A stretch of DNA of 64,000 nt from DATMRF01 sp035566435. GTDB taxonomy: Bacteria; Verrucomicrobiota; Verrucomicrobiia; Limisphaerales; UBA8199. A model generated the notes under the pieces. It saw nothing but the letters and a program-made list of their open reading frames with translations. It searched no databases and was not told the origin of the DNA. The stretch is from NCBI GenBank assembly GCA_035566435.1, contig DATMRF010000144.1, positions 1-64,000 of the forward strand, given 5' to 3'. Made by a program: the position numbers and the translations under genes. Positions 53,128 through 60,736 of this stretch are shown piece by piece (position 1 is the first letter of the stretch; each line of letters opens with the position of its first letter).

Positions 53128-54141
53128 CTAAGAGTAGAGCGTGCCGGTGTTGACGACCGGGTGCACTTCCGCCTCGCCACACAGCACCACCATTAGGTTG
53201 CTGACCATTGCGGCGCGACGCTCATCGTCCAGTTGCACCACGTGCTTTTCGGCCAACTCCTTCAGCGCCATACCCACCATGCTCACGGCGCCGTGAACGA
53301 TCTTCGTCCGCGCGGCAATCACGGCCTCCGCTTGCTGGCGGCGCAGCATCGCTTGCGCGATCTCCGGCGCGTAGGCCAGGTGCGTCAGGCGCGCTTCCTC
53401 GACCGCGACCCCGGCCTTGTTCAACCGGGCCTCCAGCTCCTGCCGCAACGCTTGCGAGACCTCGTCCACGCCGCTCCGCAGAGTGGTTTCATTTTCCTCG
53501 CCGTGGTCATAAGCGTACAGACTCGCCAGGTGCCGGATGGCCGACTCGCTCTGGATGCGCACGTAGGTCTCGTAGTTGTCCACGTCGAACATTGCCTGGG
53601 CGGTGTCCTGCACCCGCCAAACGATGACGGCGCCGATTTCAATCGGGTTGCCGCGCTTGTCGTTCACTTTGAGTTTGTCGCTGTTCAAGTTGCGGGCGCG
53701 CAGGGAAATCTTGTTGCGCCCGGTCTGTTTGGTGCTCGTTTCACTCTCCTGCGTCTTCTCTTTTGTTGCCGCAGCCCGCAACGCTGCCTTAAAAGCGCCC
53801 GCGCTCGCGCACGGACCGTTCGAGTAAAACGGATTGCCCCAGTGAAAGCCGCTTTCACGCACCGTCCCACGATACTTGCCAAACAGCACAAGCACACGGG
53901 CTTCATTAGGCTGCAGCGTGAAAAATCCAAGCATCAGGACAACCGCCAGGATCATCCCCAACAGGCCGGCGATGAACAGCCCCCAGAAAGGGTGCCCGAC
54001 GTCGCGGTCGCCCGCGGCCATGGAGTAGATGAACAAGGCGATGCTGCCCAACTCCAGCAGTATGACAATCGGCAGCCAGAGCCATCCGTTCTGCACGGTG
54101 ACCGCCTGCTCACGATTCGAATTCAAAGTCGATGCGTTCAT
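53128..54141 (-). CDS. SPFH-domain (stomatin/prohibitin-like) membrane protein
   Basis: The predicted product has 337 residues. Two N-terminal membrane helices (about 18-40 and 51-75) precede an SPFH/Band 7 domain (Q-P-N-E-A-R-V-L-V-L-F-G-K-Y-R-G-T-V). After G-F-H-W-G-N-P-F lies a charged insertion at about residues 108-145 with several Lys/Thr/Glu residues, not usual for the family. The conserved core continues with K-V-N-D-K-R-G-N-P-I-E-I-G-A-V-I-V-W-R-V, and a coiled-coil region (L-R-Q-E-L-E-A-R-L-N-K-A) follows. Such proteins form membrane scaffolds. It is followed by the small RHH-like gene. Confidence 0.85.
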   Translation of the reverse strand: MNASTLNSNREQAVTVQNGWLWLPIVILLELGSIALFIYSMAAGDRDVGHPFWGLFIAGLLGMILAVVLMLGFFTLQPNEARVLVLFGKYRGTVRESGFHWGNPFYSNGPCASAGAFKAALRAAATKEKTQESETSTKQTGRNKISLRARNLNSDKLKVNDKRGNPIEIGAVIVWRVQDTAQAMFDVDNYETYVRIQSESAIRHLASLYAYDHGEENETTLRSGVDEVSQALRQELEARLNKAGVAVEEARLTHLAYAPEIAQAMLRRQQAEAVIAARTKIVHGAVSMVGMALKELAEKHVVQLDDERRAAMVSNLMVVLCGEAEVHPVVNTGTLYS

Positions 54142-54388
54142 AACGATGTTCCTTTCTCAGTGTTATCTAAATGATATCACAATGAAATCACGTGTCAAGA
54201 CGGTTTTTTCAGGAGCTGCCACTACCGGGAGCGCCGGCGCCCTCGATGGTTCATTTAAGAAAGTACTCGACTGCAAGCCGCCCACCCCTTTCGATAACGG
54301 ACTGGAATGAACTGCAAGTGACTGAACCAACACCATTTGAAGCGGAAACGAGGCAAACGTGTCGTCGAGTAATTCGGCCGGGGCTGAA

Positions 54389-55186
54389 ATGAACCATTCC
54401 AATCCCATCACCAGGCTTTTGGGCGCCATTCCGAATCGCCTGCAACTAGCCGGCGGCTGGATCGACCAGCCTTTCGTGTCGAGGCATAACCCCAAGCTGC
54501 CGGGTTCGATGGTGGTGGTCCAAATCGAGCCGAACTTCCGTCCGATGGACCGCTCCGGTTTTGCAGGAGGCACTCGGGCAGTCGCGATGAAGCTCTGGAA
54601 CGGCAAATTACCCAACCGCCCGCTCGCCGATTTGGTTCGCGAACTTTATGAAGCCGAAAACAAAGGCAAACCCCAGCCAAGTGGCTCGCAGGACATGGTC
54701 GGTTTGATTTATCCCGGCATTAACCGGCTCGACTACGACTTCCATGTCGAGGGCGGCGTGTTCCCATTACATATCGAGTCGCTCAACGACGCCCGTAGTG
54801 CGGGTTGGCTGGAAAAGGTGCTGCACTTGCTGCCGATTGAGCCGCGGCCGGAGCGCTACAGCCCGCTGGGCGAAAAGCATCTCGACCCGAGGTGGGTCGC
54901 GCGCCTTGGCCAGTCAGGCCGGGACTGCTTTGCTGCTATCCGGCGCCGCGATGTGAAAGGACTGGGCGGCTCCTTCAACCTGACGATGAAGTGCTGGGAA
55001 ACCTTGTTGCCGCACGTGGTCCGACATCCGCTCCTCAAGCTCGACTTGATGGGGTTGCTCAAGGCTTACCAGCGGCGCTATCCCGGCGCGATGTATTCGG
55101 GCTGTGGCGGCGGCTACTTGATGGTGGCTTCGACCGAGCCCGTGCCCGGCGCGTTCAAGGTGAACGTGCGCATTTCAAACCCATGA
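54389..55186 (+). CDS. GHMP-family kinase-like protein
   Basis: A 265-residue protein that resembles sugar kinases of the GHMP superfamily. N-R-L-Q-L-A-G-G-W-I-D-Q-P-F at about 16-29 matches the substrate-binding start. P-S-G-S-Q-D-M-V-G-L-I-Y-P-G-I at 97-111 is similar to the heptose-7-phosphate kinase nucleotide region, and C-G-G-G-Y-L-M-V near 245 is motif 3. The sequence is shorter than typical (about 330). GTG 54359 could add ten residues. It ends one base before the nucleotidyltransferase ATG. Together they suggest phosphorylation and nucleotidyl activation of a sugar, but the substrate is unknown. Confidence 0.65.
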   Translation: MNHSNPITRLLGAIPNRLQLAGGWIDQPFVSRHNPKLPGSMVVVQIEPNFRPMDRSGFAGGTRAVAMKLWNGKLPNRPLADLVRELYEAENKGKPQPSGSQDMVGLIYPGINRLDYDFHVEGGVFPLHIESLNDARSAGWLEKVLHLLPIEPRPERYSPLGEKHLDPRWVARLGQSGRDCFAAIRRRDVKGLGGSFNLTMKCWETLLPHVVRHPLLKLDLMGLLKAYQRRYPGAMYSGCGGGYLMVASTEPVPGAFKVNVRISNP

Positions 55187-55187
55187 C

Positions 55188-56006
55188 ATGAGCGCGGCCG
55201 TTGTTGTCAGCGGCGGTTTTGACGACCTGCGCGCGCGGGATCTGCGCTTCCTCGATGAAGCGTCGAAGCTCGGCTCGCTGACGGTTTTGTTGTGGCCGGA
55301 TGAAGCCCTTCAGAGTCTGACCGGCACACCGCCGAAGTTCCCGCTGGCTGAGCGGCTCTACATGTTGAACGCTGTGCGGTATGTCACGCACGTCATCCCG
55401 TTGGCTGCCTCCGTGAAGGTCAACACGCTGCCGAAGCTGGACGGTTTTCGGCTCGAAGTGTGGGTGGATGAGAGAAGCCCGGCCAACGCTGCGCGCCAGG
55501 CGTTTTGCCGGCAGCACGGCCTGGAGTATCGCGTGTTGCCCGCGTCCCGAATGCTGGGCTTCCCCGCGCCGCCGCCCACGCCCTCCGCGCCCGGCCGCAA
55601 GAAAGTGGTGGCGACCGGTTGCTATGATTGGTTTCACAGCGGACACGTGCGTTTCTGCGAGGAGGTCAGCGCCTACGGCGACCTCTATGTGATTGTCGGC
55701 CACGATGCCAATATCCGCCTGCTTAAGGGCGAAGGCCATCCGCTGCTTTCCCAGGAGGAACGGCGCTATGCCGTGGGCTCAGTCAAATATGTGAAAGAGG
55801 CGCTGATTTCCAGCGGCGAGGGCTGGCTGGACGCCGACCCCGAAATCCGGCGGCTCAAGCCGCACATCTACGCCGTCAACGCGGACGGCGACCGAGGCGG
55901 CAAGCGCGAGTATTGCGAGAAACTTGGCATCGAATACCTTGTGCTCAAGCGAACGCCCGCGCCCGGCTTGCCGCGCCGCCGCAGTACGGACCTGCGCGGG
56001 TTCTAA
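55188..56006 (+). CDS. Tandem nucleotidyltransferase-fold protein (first domain degenerate)
   Basis: A 272-residue protein with two copies of the cytidylyltransferase-like fold. The first half begins V-V-V-S-G-G-F-D-D-L-R-A-R-D, where the H-x-G-H nucleotide motif is lost. The second half has V-V-A-T-G-C-Y-D-W-F-H150-S-G-H153, G-D-L-Y-V-I-V-G-H-D and later S-Q-E-E-R-R-Y-A-V-G, so it should be active. The C-terminus ends R-R-R-S-T-D-L-R-G-F, the kind of Ser/Thr-x-Leu tail seen in HldE/RfaE-like enzymes. It follows the GHMP kinase gene with one base between. Confidence 0.75.
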   Translation: MSAAVVVSGGFDDLRARDLRFLDEASKLGSLTVLLWPDEALQSLTGTPPKFPLAERLYMLNAVRYVTHVIPLAASVKVNTLPKLDGFRLEVWVDERSPANAARQAFCRQHGLEYRVLPASRMLGFPAPPPTPSAPGRKKVVATGCYDWFHSGHVRFCEEVSAYGDLYVIVGHDANIRLLKGEGHPLLSQEERRYAVGSVKYVKEALISSGEGWLDADPEIRRLKPHIYAVNADGDRGGKREYCEKLGIEYLVLKRTPAPGLPRRRSTDLRGF

Positions 56007-56212
56007 TCTCTTTTCCAACCTATCCGCCGGGGCGATTTGCGCGGACGTGGCCGTCCTCCTCCCCTGGTTTCGTGTTTTCCTCAACCATACCTGGACCGTT
56101 GGGTTAAGCGACTGTGATTTGCCAAATCACCGAATCTGCTTCATACTAAAGGGATTCCAGCGGCGGCGGGCCGTCCGGGGCGCCGTGCGAGGCCGCGTTT
56201 GCTGATTTTGTC

Positions 56213-57556
56213 ATGACCATAGCGCCGTCACAACCGCGGCCGGTTAGCCAGCCGGTGGCTCAAGAAACCACCGTCGGCAATTATTTCGTATCCAATTACC
56301 CTCCGTTCTCATTTTGGAGGCCCGACCGGGTTGGAGAGGCGCAGGCGGCCCTGGCCCGCGAGCCGGCGCCCGGAACACCACTGGGCATCTACCTGCATAT
56401 TCCGTTTTGCCGCAAGCGCTGCCACTTTTGCTATTTCCGGGTTTACACAGACAAGGACGCGACTGCCATCAAAGCCTATCTGGATCTGGCGATTCGCGAA
56501 CTGCAGCTCTACTCGGCGCAGCGGTTCATCGGCGCGCGCAAACCGCAATTCATTTATTTTGGCGGTGGCACGCCGTCGTTTCTGTCGGAGTCCCAGCTCC
56601 AGCATCTCACCGGCGAAATGAAAGCTTTGTTGCCCTGGGACGAAGCGGAGGAGGTCACTTTCGAATGCGAGCCCGGCACTCTTTCCGATCACAAGCTCAA
56701 GACGATCCGGGAGGTCGGAGTGACCCGTCTGAGTCTCGGAGTCGAGAACTTCAACGACCACATCCTCGACATTAACGGGCGGGCCCACCGCTCGCGAGAA
56801 ATCCGGCGCGCCTACCAGTTTGCCCGCGAACTGGAGTTTCCGCAGATCAACATCGATTTGATCGCCGGCATGGTGGAGGAGACGGAAGAAAACTGGCGGG
56901 AGTGTGTGCGCCAGACCATCGAGCTCTCGCCCGACAGCGTGACCATTTACCAAATGGAGGTCCCCTACAACACGGACATCTATAAGGAAATGAAAGCCCA
57001 GGGGAAATTGGTCGCTCCCGTGGCGGATTGGCAAACCAAACGCGAATGGGTTCATTACGCTTTTGCGGAATTGGAACGCGCCGGTTACACCATCGCCAGT
57101 GGTTATACCGCCGTGAAAAATCCCGAGCGGACGCATTTCGTTTACCGCGACAGCCTGTGGCGGGGCGCAGACTTAATCGGCCTGGGTGTGGCCTCCTTTT
57201 CGCACATCGGTGGCGTGCATTTTCAGAACCAGCATGATTTTGAGCCGTACGTGGCCATGCTGCAGCACGGAAAGTTGCCAATTTATCGCGCGCTGACCCC
57301 GACCGCCGACGAACGGCTGATCCGGGAACTCGCTCTCCAATTCAAGTTGGGGCGGATTAGCCGGGCCTACTTCCAGCGCAAATTCGCCGTGGACGTGTTG
57401 GCCCGGTTTGCTGACCCGCTGGCCCGGCTGCAGTCCTGGGGGGCGCTGGTGGTCGAGGGGGATTGGCTGCGTTTGACCCGGGACGGGCTGCTCCAGGTGG
57501 ACCGGCTGGTGCACGAGTTCTTCCTTGCGGAACACCGCGCTGCCCGCTACGCCTGA
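56213..57556 (+). CDS. HemN/HemW-like radical SAM enzyme
   Basis: The predicted product has 447 residues. The radical SAM cluster motif is C66-x3-C70-x2-C73 in H-I-P-F-C-R-K-R-C-H-F-C-Y-F, and G-G-G-T at 117-120 binds SAM. The order of domains follows the coproporphyrinogen oxidase-like family, with a C-terminal HemN-type domain (G-V-A-S-F-S-H-I-G-G, then the winged-helix part). True HemW and HemN belong to this superfamily, but so do class C methyltransferases and cyclopropanases of natural-product pathways. The neighbours (chorismate-lyase-like, halogenase-like, thioesterase and ligase) favour a biosynthetic role over heme synthesis. Confidence 0.8.
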   Translation: MTIAPSQPRPVSQPVAQETTVGNYFVSNYPPFSFWRPDRVGEAQAALAREPAPGTPLGIYLHIPFCRKRCHFCYFRVYTDKDATAIKAYLDLAIRELQLYSAQRFIGARKPQFIYFGGGTPSFLSESQLQHLTGEMKALLPWDEAEEVTFECEPGTLSDHKLKTIREVGVTRLSLGVENFNDHILDINGRAHRSREIRRAYQFARELEFPQINIDLIAGMVEETEENWRECVRQTIELSPDSVTIYQMEVPYNTDIYKEMKAQGKLVAPVADWQTKREWVHYAFAELERAGYTIASGYTAVKNPERTHFVYRDSLWRGADLIGLGVASFSHIGGVHFQNQHDFEPYVAMLQHGKLPIYRALTPTADERLIRELALQFKLGRISRAYFQRKFAVDVLARFADPLARLQSWGALVVEGDWLRLTRDGLLQVDRLVHEFFLAEHRAARYA

Positions 57557-57616
57557 TGGACCGCCACGCCAATCGCATCTGCAGACCAACGTAGCCGTTG
57601 TAGGGAATTCTCTGCC

Positions 57617-58207
57617 ATGTTCGCCACCGCTTCCAAGGCAAGTCCACAAACCGAACATCTGCCCTCGTGGGGAGCTTTGCTGGAACGCTTTTACGCGCGG
57701 CTTAACCTCCCCCTGCCTTCGATGGCTCGGCTCTTGGATCAGGATGTTCCTGAGCCCTACCGGCGGCTCTTGGTGCATTCTCACGACATGACTCCCACCC
57801 TGGAGGGCTTCTATCGTCAGCCCATGTGCATCGCGGTGCTGAGCCGCGAGCGCGAGGAAGGGGCCTATCTGCGCGAGGTCATCCTCAAACCCGCAGGGGA
57901 GGCGCGACCCGTCGAGTACGGAGTGATTCGCATTTGCCTCGACAACCTCCCCGCTACGGCCCGGCAGCGGGTGCTCGAGGAAGAGCGTCCACTGGGCAAC
58001 ATCCTTCAGACCGAGGCTGTCCCGCACCTGAGCTGGCCTCAGGCATTCTTCCGAGTGGACGCGGATTCTCACATGACCCGCGTGCTGCGGCTGCGACAGC
58101 CCGGTGTGCTTTATGGGCGGCGCAACATCCTGTTGGATGGTTCCCACCGTCTCCTGGCGGACGTGCTCGAGGTGCTAGCCCCGGTGGACAATACTCAACC
58201 CTTATGA
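57617..58207 (+). CDS. Chorismate-lyase-like protein (DUF98 / UbiC fold)
   Basis: A 196-residue cytoplasmic protein. H-S-H-D-M-T-P-T-L-E-G-F-Y, then L-R-E-V-I-L, and E-Y-G-V-I-R-I-C-L-D-N-L match the DUF98 family of chorismate pyruvate-lyase-like proteins, which release 4-hydroxybenzoate. E-E-E-R-P-L-G-N-I-L is the conserved turn after it. Its stop codon overlaps the start of the FAD-dependent gene (ATGA at 58204-58207), so the two are translationally coupled. The residues needed for lyase activity could not be confirmed by eye. Confidence 0.65.
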   Translation: MFATASKASPQTEHLPSWGALLERFYARLNLPLPSMARLLDQDVPEPYRRLLVHSHDMTPTLEGFYRQPMCIAVLSREREEGAYLREVILKPAGEARPVEYGVIRICLDNLPATARQRVLEEERPLGNILQTEAVPHLSWPQAFFRVDADSHMTRVLRLRQPGVLYGRRNILLDGSHRLLADVLEVLAPVDNTQPL

Positions 58208-59484
58208 CTCTTCCTGCATCCTTCGACACTATAGTGATTGGCGCGGGCCCGGCGGGCTCCGCGGCGGCGGCATTGCTCGCCGAGCAGGGCCTGCGCGTGG
58301 TCGTGCTCGAACGTGAAAAGTTCCCGCGCTATCACATCGGTGAGTCACTGCTCCCTTTTACATGTCATCCGCTCAAACGGTTGGGTCTGCTCGACAAGAT
58401 GCGCCAGTCGGAGTTCGTTAAGAAATACAGCGTTCAGTTTGTTTCTCCTTCCGGCAAGGCCTCGCAACCGTTCTATTTCTCGACTCGCTACGAGCCCGGG
58501 GTAGCGCAGACTTGGCAAGTGCTGCGCTCGGAGTTCGACCTGATGCTGATGCAAAACGCCCGCGCCAAAGGGGCCGAGGTTCTGGAGGAAATGACCGTCA
58601 AGGAGCTGCTCCAGGAGGACGGTCGCACTCTCGGCGTCCGGGCACAAGCCCGTTCCGGGTCAACGCTGGAATTTCGCGCGCCCATGACGCTCGACTGCTC
58701 CGGACGCGAAGCGTTTGCTCCGACGCGCCTCAATTGGCGCGTGCGCGAGCCCAAACTCAACAAAGTGGCCGTCTGGACGTATTATCGCGGCGCGCAGCGC
58801 GATCCTGGTCTGGACGCCGGAGCCACCACCGTCGCTTACGTGCCGGAGAAAGGCTGGTTCTGGTACATTCCGCAGCACCGCGACATGATCAGCGTCGGCG
58901 TCGTTGCCGAAGGGAAGTACCTGACCCGAGACGGTGTGCGCGAACCCAAAGATATTTTTCAGCGGGAAATCGAGCAGAACGCCTGGATTAAGCAGCACCT
59001 TGCTGCCGGCGCCCAGACCGGCCTCTACTATCTTACCAGCGAGTTCTCATGGCGCTCCCGGTATTGCGCCGCCGACGGCTTGCTGTTGGCGGGCGATTCC
59101 TTCGGATTCCTGGACCCGGTGTTCTCTTCCGGAGTGATGCTCGCTCTCAAGAGCGGCGCGCTCGCGGCCGACATGATTCGCGCCGCGTTCGACGCGCGTG
59201 ACTTTTCCGCCGAGCGTTTCGCCGAGTATGGCCGTGTCATGCGCGAAGGGCTGGAGAACATGCGCAAGCTCGTTTACGCATTTTACGACCGGGGCTTTAG
59301 CTTCCGCGCCCTTACCAACAAATATCCCGAGCTTGTCGGCGACATCACCGATTGCCTGTCCGGAGACGTGAACAAGGATTTTTCCAGGCTCTATGCCGCC
59401 GTCGCGGAAACCGCCCAAGTTCCCGACCCGTTGCCCTACGGTGTGCCGTTGCCGCGAGAGGCGGCCGCGGTTTCTTGCGCCTGA
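58204..59484 (+). CDS. FAD-dependent oxidoreductase, flavin halogenase-like
   Basis: A 426-residue flavoprotein. The FAD motif G-A-G-P-A-G lies at 13-18, followed by R-E-K-F-P-R-Y-H-I-G-E-S, and the second halogenase signature W-x-W-x-I-P appears as G-W-F-W-Y-I-P. L-L-A-G-D-S-F-G-F-L-D-P-V-F-S-S-G is the FAD/diphosphate region. This combination is typical of the tryptophan-halogenase-like and geranylgeranyl-reductase-like superfamily, so the reaction may be halogenation, hydroxylation or reduction. The ATG overlaps the previous stop. A much longer in-frame extension to 57826 lies within the previous gene and is rejected. Confidence 0.8.
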   Translation: MTLPASFDTIVIGAGPAGSAAAALLAEQGLRVVVLEREKFPRYHIGESLLPFTCHPLKRLGLLDKMRQSEFVKKYSVQFVSPSGKASQPFYFSTRYEPGVAQTWQVLRSEFDLMLMQNARAKGAEVLEEMTVKELLQEDGRTLGVRAQARSGSTLEFRAPMTLDCSGREAFAPTRLNWRVREPKLNKVAVWTYYRGAQRDPGLDAGATTVAYVPEKGWFWYIPQHRDMISVGVVAEGKYLTRDGVREPKDIFQREIEQNAWIKQHLAAGAQTGLYYLTSEFSWRSRYCAADGLLLAGDSFGFLDPVFSSGVMLALKSGALAADMIRAAFDARDFSAERFAEYGRVMREGLENMRKLVYAFYDRGFSFRALTNKYPELVGDITDCLSGDVNKDFSRLYAAVAETAQVPDPLPYGVPLPREAAAVSCA

Positions 59485-59490
59485 TTGCCT

Positions 59491-60108
59491 ATGCCTTACG
59501 AATTCAAGGTAACGCGGCGAGTCGAGTTTTCGGAGACCGACATGGCAGGCATCATGCATTTTTCGAATTTCTTTCGGTTCATGGAGACCGCCGAAGGCGC
59601 CTTTTTCCGTTCACTGGGTTACTCGGTGGCCTTGTCCCGGAAGGGACTGGCGGTGGGCCTTCCGCGAGTCCACGCGGAGTGCGACTACATGGCGCCTCTC
59701 CGGTTTGAAGACGAAGTGCTCGTCCATCTGCTGGTCGAAAAAAGGGGCACGCGCAGCCTGACCTACCAGTTCCGGTTTTATCTGCTGAATGGGAGGGCGC
59801 TGCAACCGGTCGCGCGCGGAAGGCTCACCGCCGTTTGCGTTGCGCGCCGTAAGGATAAGTCCATGAAAGCGGTTACTCTCCCGCCGGCGCTCGCGCAGAA
59901 AATTCAAATCGCGCCGCCGGGATTACTTGCTGAAGGATCACCGCCATCCGAAAGCTCATTGTCTGCATACCGCCCCGTCGCGAAACACCCTTTGCGCCGA
60001 GCCTGGCGGGCGCCGGCAGACGCACCCGCTGCGATGATGCGACACCGCGCCGGGTCACGCATCACGCATCACGCATCACGCGCCTCGCATCGTTCCAATA
60101 ACGCCTGA
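59491..60108 (+). CDS. 4-hydroxybenzoyl-CoA-thioesterase-like hotdog protein
   Basis: A 205-residue protein whose first 130 residues form a hotdog-fold thioesterase: R-R-V-E-F-S-E-T-D17-M-A-G-I-M-H-F-S-N-F with D17 as the likely catalytic residue, then M-E-T-A-E-G-A-F-F-R-S-L-G. D17 matches the position used by 4-HBA-CoA thioesterases. The last 70 residues are Ala/Arg-rich, end in the product of a tandem heptanucleotide repeat (60055-60082), and are unlike the family, suggesting a frame extended by repeat DNA. ATG 59491 lies six bases after the previous stop. Confidence 0.8.
   Translation: MPYEFKVTRRVEFSETDMAGIMHFSNFFRFMETAEGAFFRSLGYSVALSRKGLAVGLPRVHAECDYMAPLRFEDEVLVHLLVEKRGTRSLTYQFRFYLLNGRALQPVARGRLTAVCVARRKDKSMKAVTLPPALAQKIQIAPPGLLAEGSPPSESSLSAYRPVAKHPLRRAWRAPADAPAAMMRHRAGSRITHHASRASHRSNNA
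60055..60082. repeat. Tandem heptanucleotide repeat (tcacgca x4)
   Basis: Three exact copies of tcacgca and a fourth ending in g form a 28-base microsatellite near the 3' end of the thioesterase gene, where they are read as part of T-H-H-A-S-R. Confidence 0.85.
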
Positions 60109-60131
60109 TTCAGGCATTCCACACTCCTCTT

Positions 60132-60710
60132 ATGAACGAAATCACCAGTTCGAACTCTCACGGCTACACCTGGTTGTTGTTTTCACTGTTGACAGTCGGT
60201 TGCTGGGGACTTTACGGCGCGTTCCTTCACAGCGGCCAAATGGGAATGAACGATCCGGTGCATGGCCGCTACAAAGCCTTCCTCTTCGTCGGCCTGGCGT
60301 ACTTTCTCACCGCGGTGTTGGCGCCCCTGGCTATCCTGGTTCTCAAAGGTGCCTCGTGGAGTTTTACCGCGCCCGGAGTCGGCTGGTCGCTGTTGGCAGG
60401 CATTGTCGGTGCCGCCGGAGCCTTTAGCGTGCTTCTGGCCTTCGGCGCCAAAGGGACGCCGGCGGTGGTGATGTCCATTATCTTCGCCGGAGCGCCGATC
60501 ATCAACGCTCTCTATGCGCTGATCCTTCATCCTCCGGCCGGGGGTTGGCAAAAACTGCCGCTGCCCTTTGTGCTAGGGATTGTCCTGGCGGCTGCGGGCG
60601 GATGCCTAGTGACACTCTACAAGCCGGCACCCGCCGCGCCGGCAGCCAAGCCGGTTGTTGAGCGTCCTGTCGAACCCGTGCGCGGAGACATAGCTGGCCA
60701 GCCGCTCTAG
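60132..60710 (+). CDS. Membrane protein, DMT/EamA-like
   Basis: A 192-residue integral membrane protein with five or six predicted helices. It has a short N-terminal tail, G-C-W-G-L-Y-G-A-F, and in the second half G-A-K-G-T-P-A-V-V-M-S-I-I-F-A-G-A-P-I-I-N-A, a pattern seen in half-size EamA-type permeases. A Pro/Ala-rich tail ends it. It lies between the thioesterase and ligase genes on the same strand, so it may export a small product of the module or be an unrelated member. The start ATG 60132 lacks a clear ribosome binding site. Confidence 0.6.
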   Translation: MNEITSSNSHGYTWLLFSLLTVGCWGLYGAFLHSGQMGMNDPVHGRYKAFLFVGLAYFLTAVLAPLAILVLKGASWSFTAPGVGWSLLAGIVGAAGAFSVLLAFGAKGTPAVVMSIIFAGAPIINALYALILHPPAGGWQKLPLPFVLGIVLAAAGGCLVTLYKPAPAAPAAKPVVERPVEPVRGDIAGQPL

Positions 60711-60736
60711 GGCGAACGTCCAACGGTAGAAACCTG

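Noticed and set aside
54029..54310. Short plus-strand frame before the GHMP kinase gene
   Set aside because: It overlaps the 5' end of the SPFH gene on the other strand and has no features of a protein.
57826..59484. A longer start for the FAD-dependent oxidoreductase at 57826
   Set aside because: The extra 126 codons overlap the chorismate-lyase-like gene; the ATG at 58204 gives a normal FAD-binding N-terminus.
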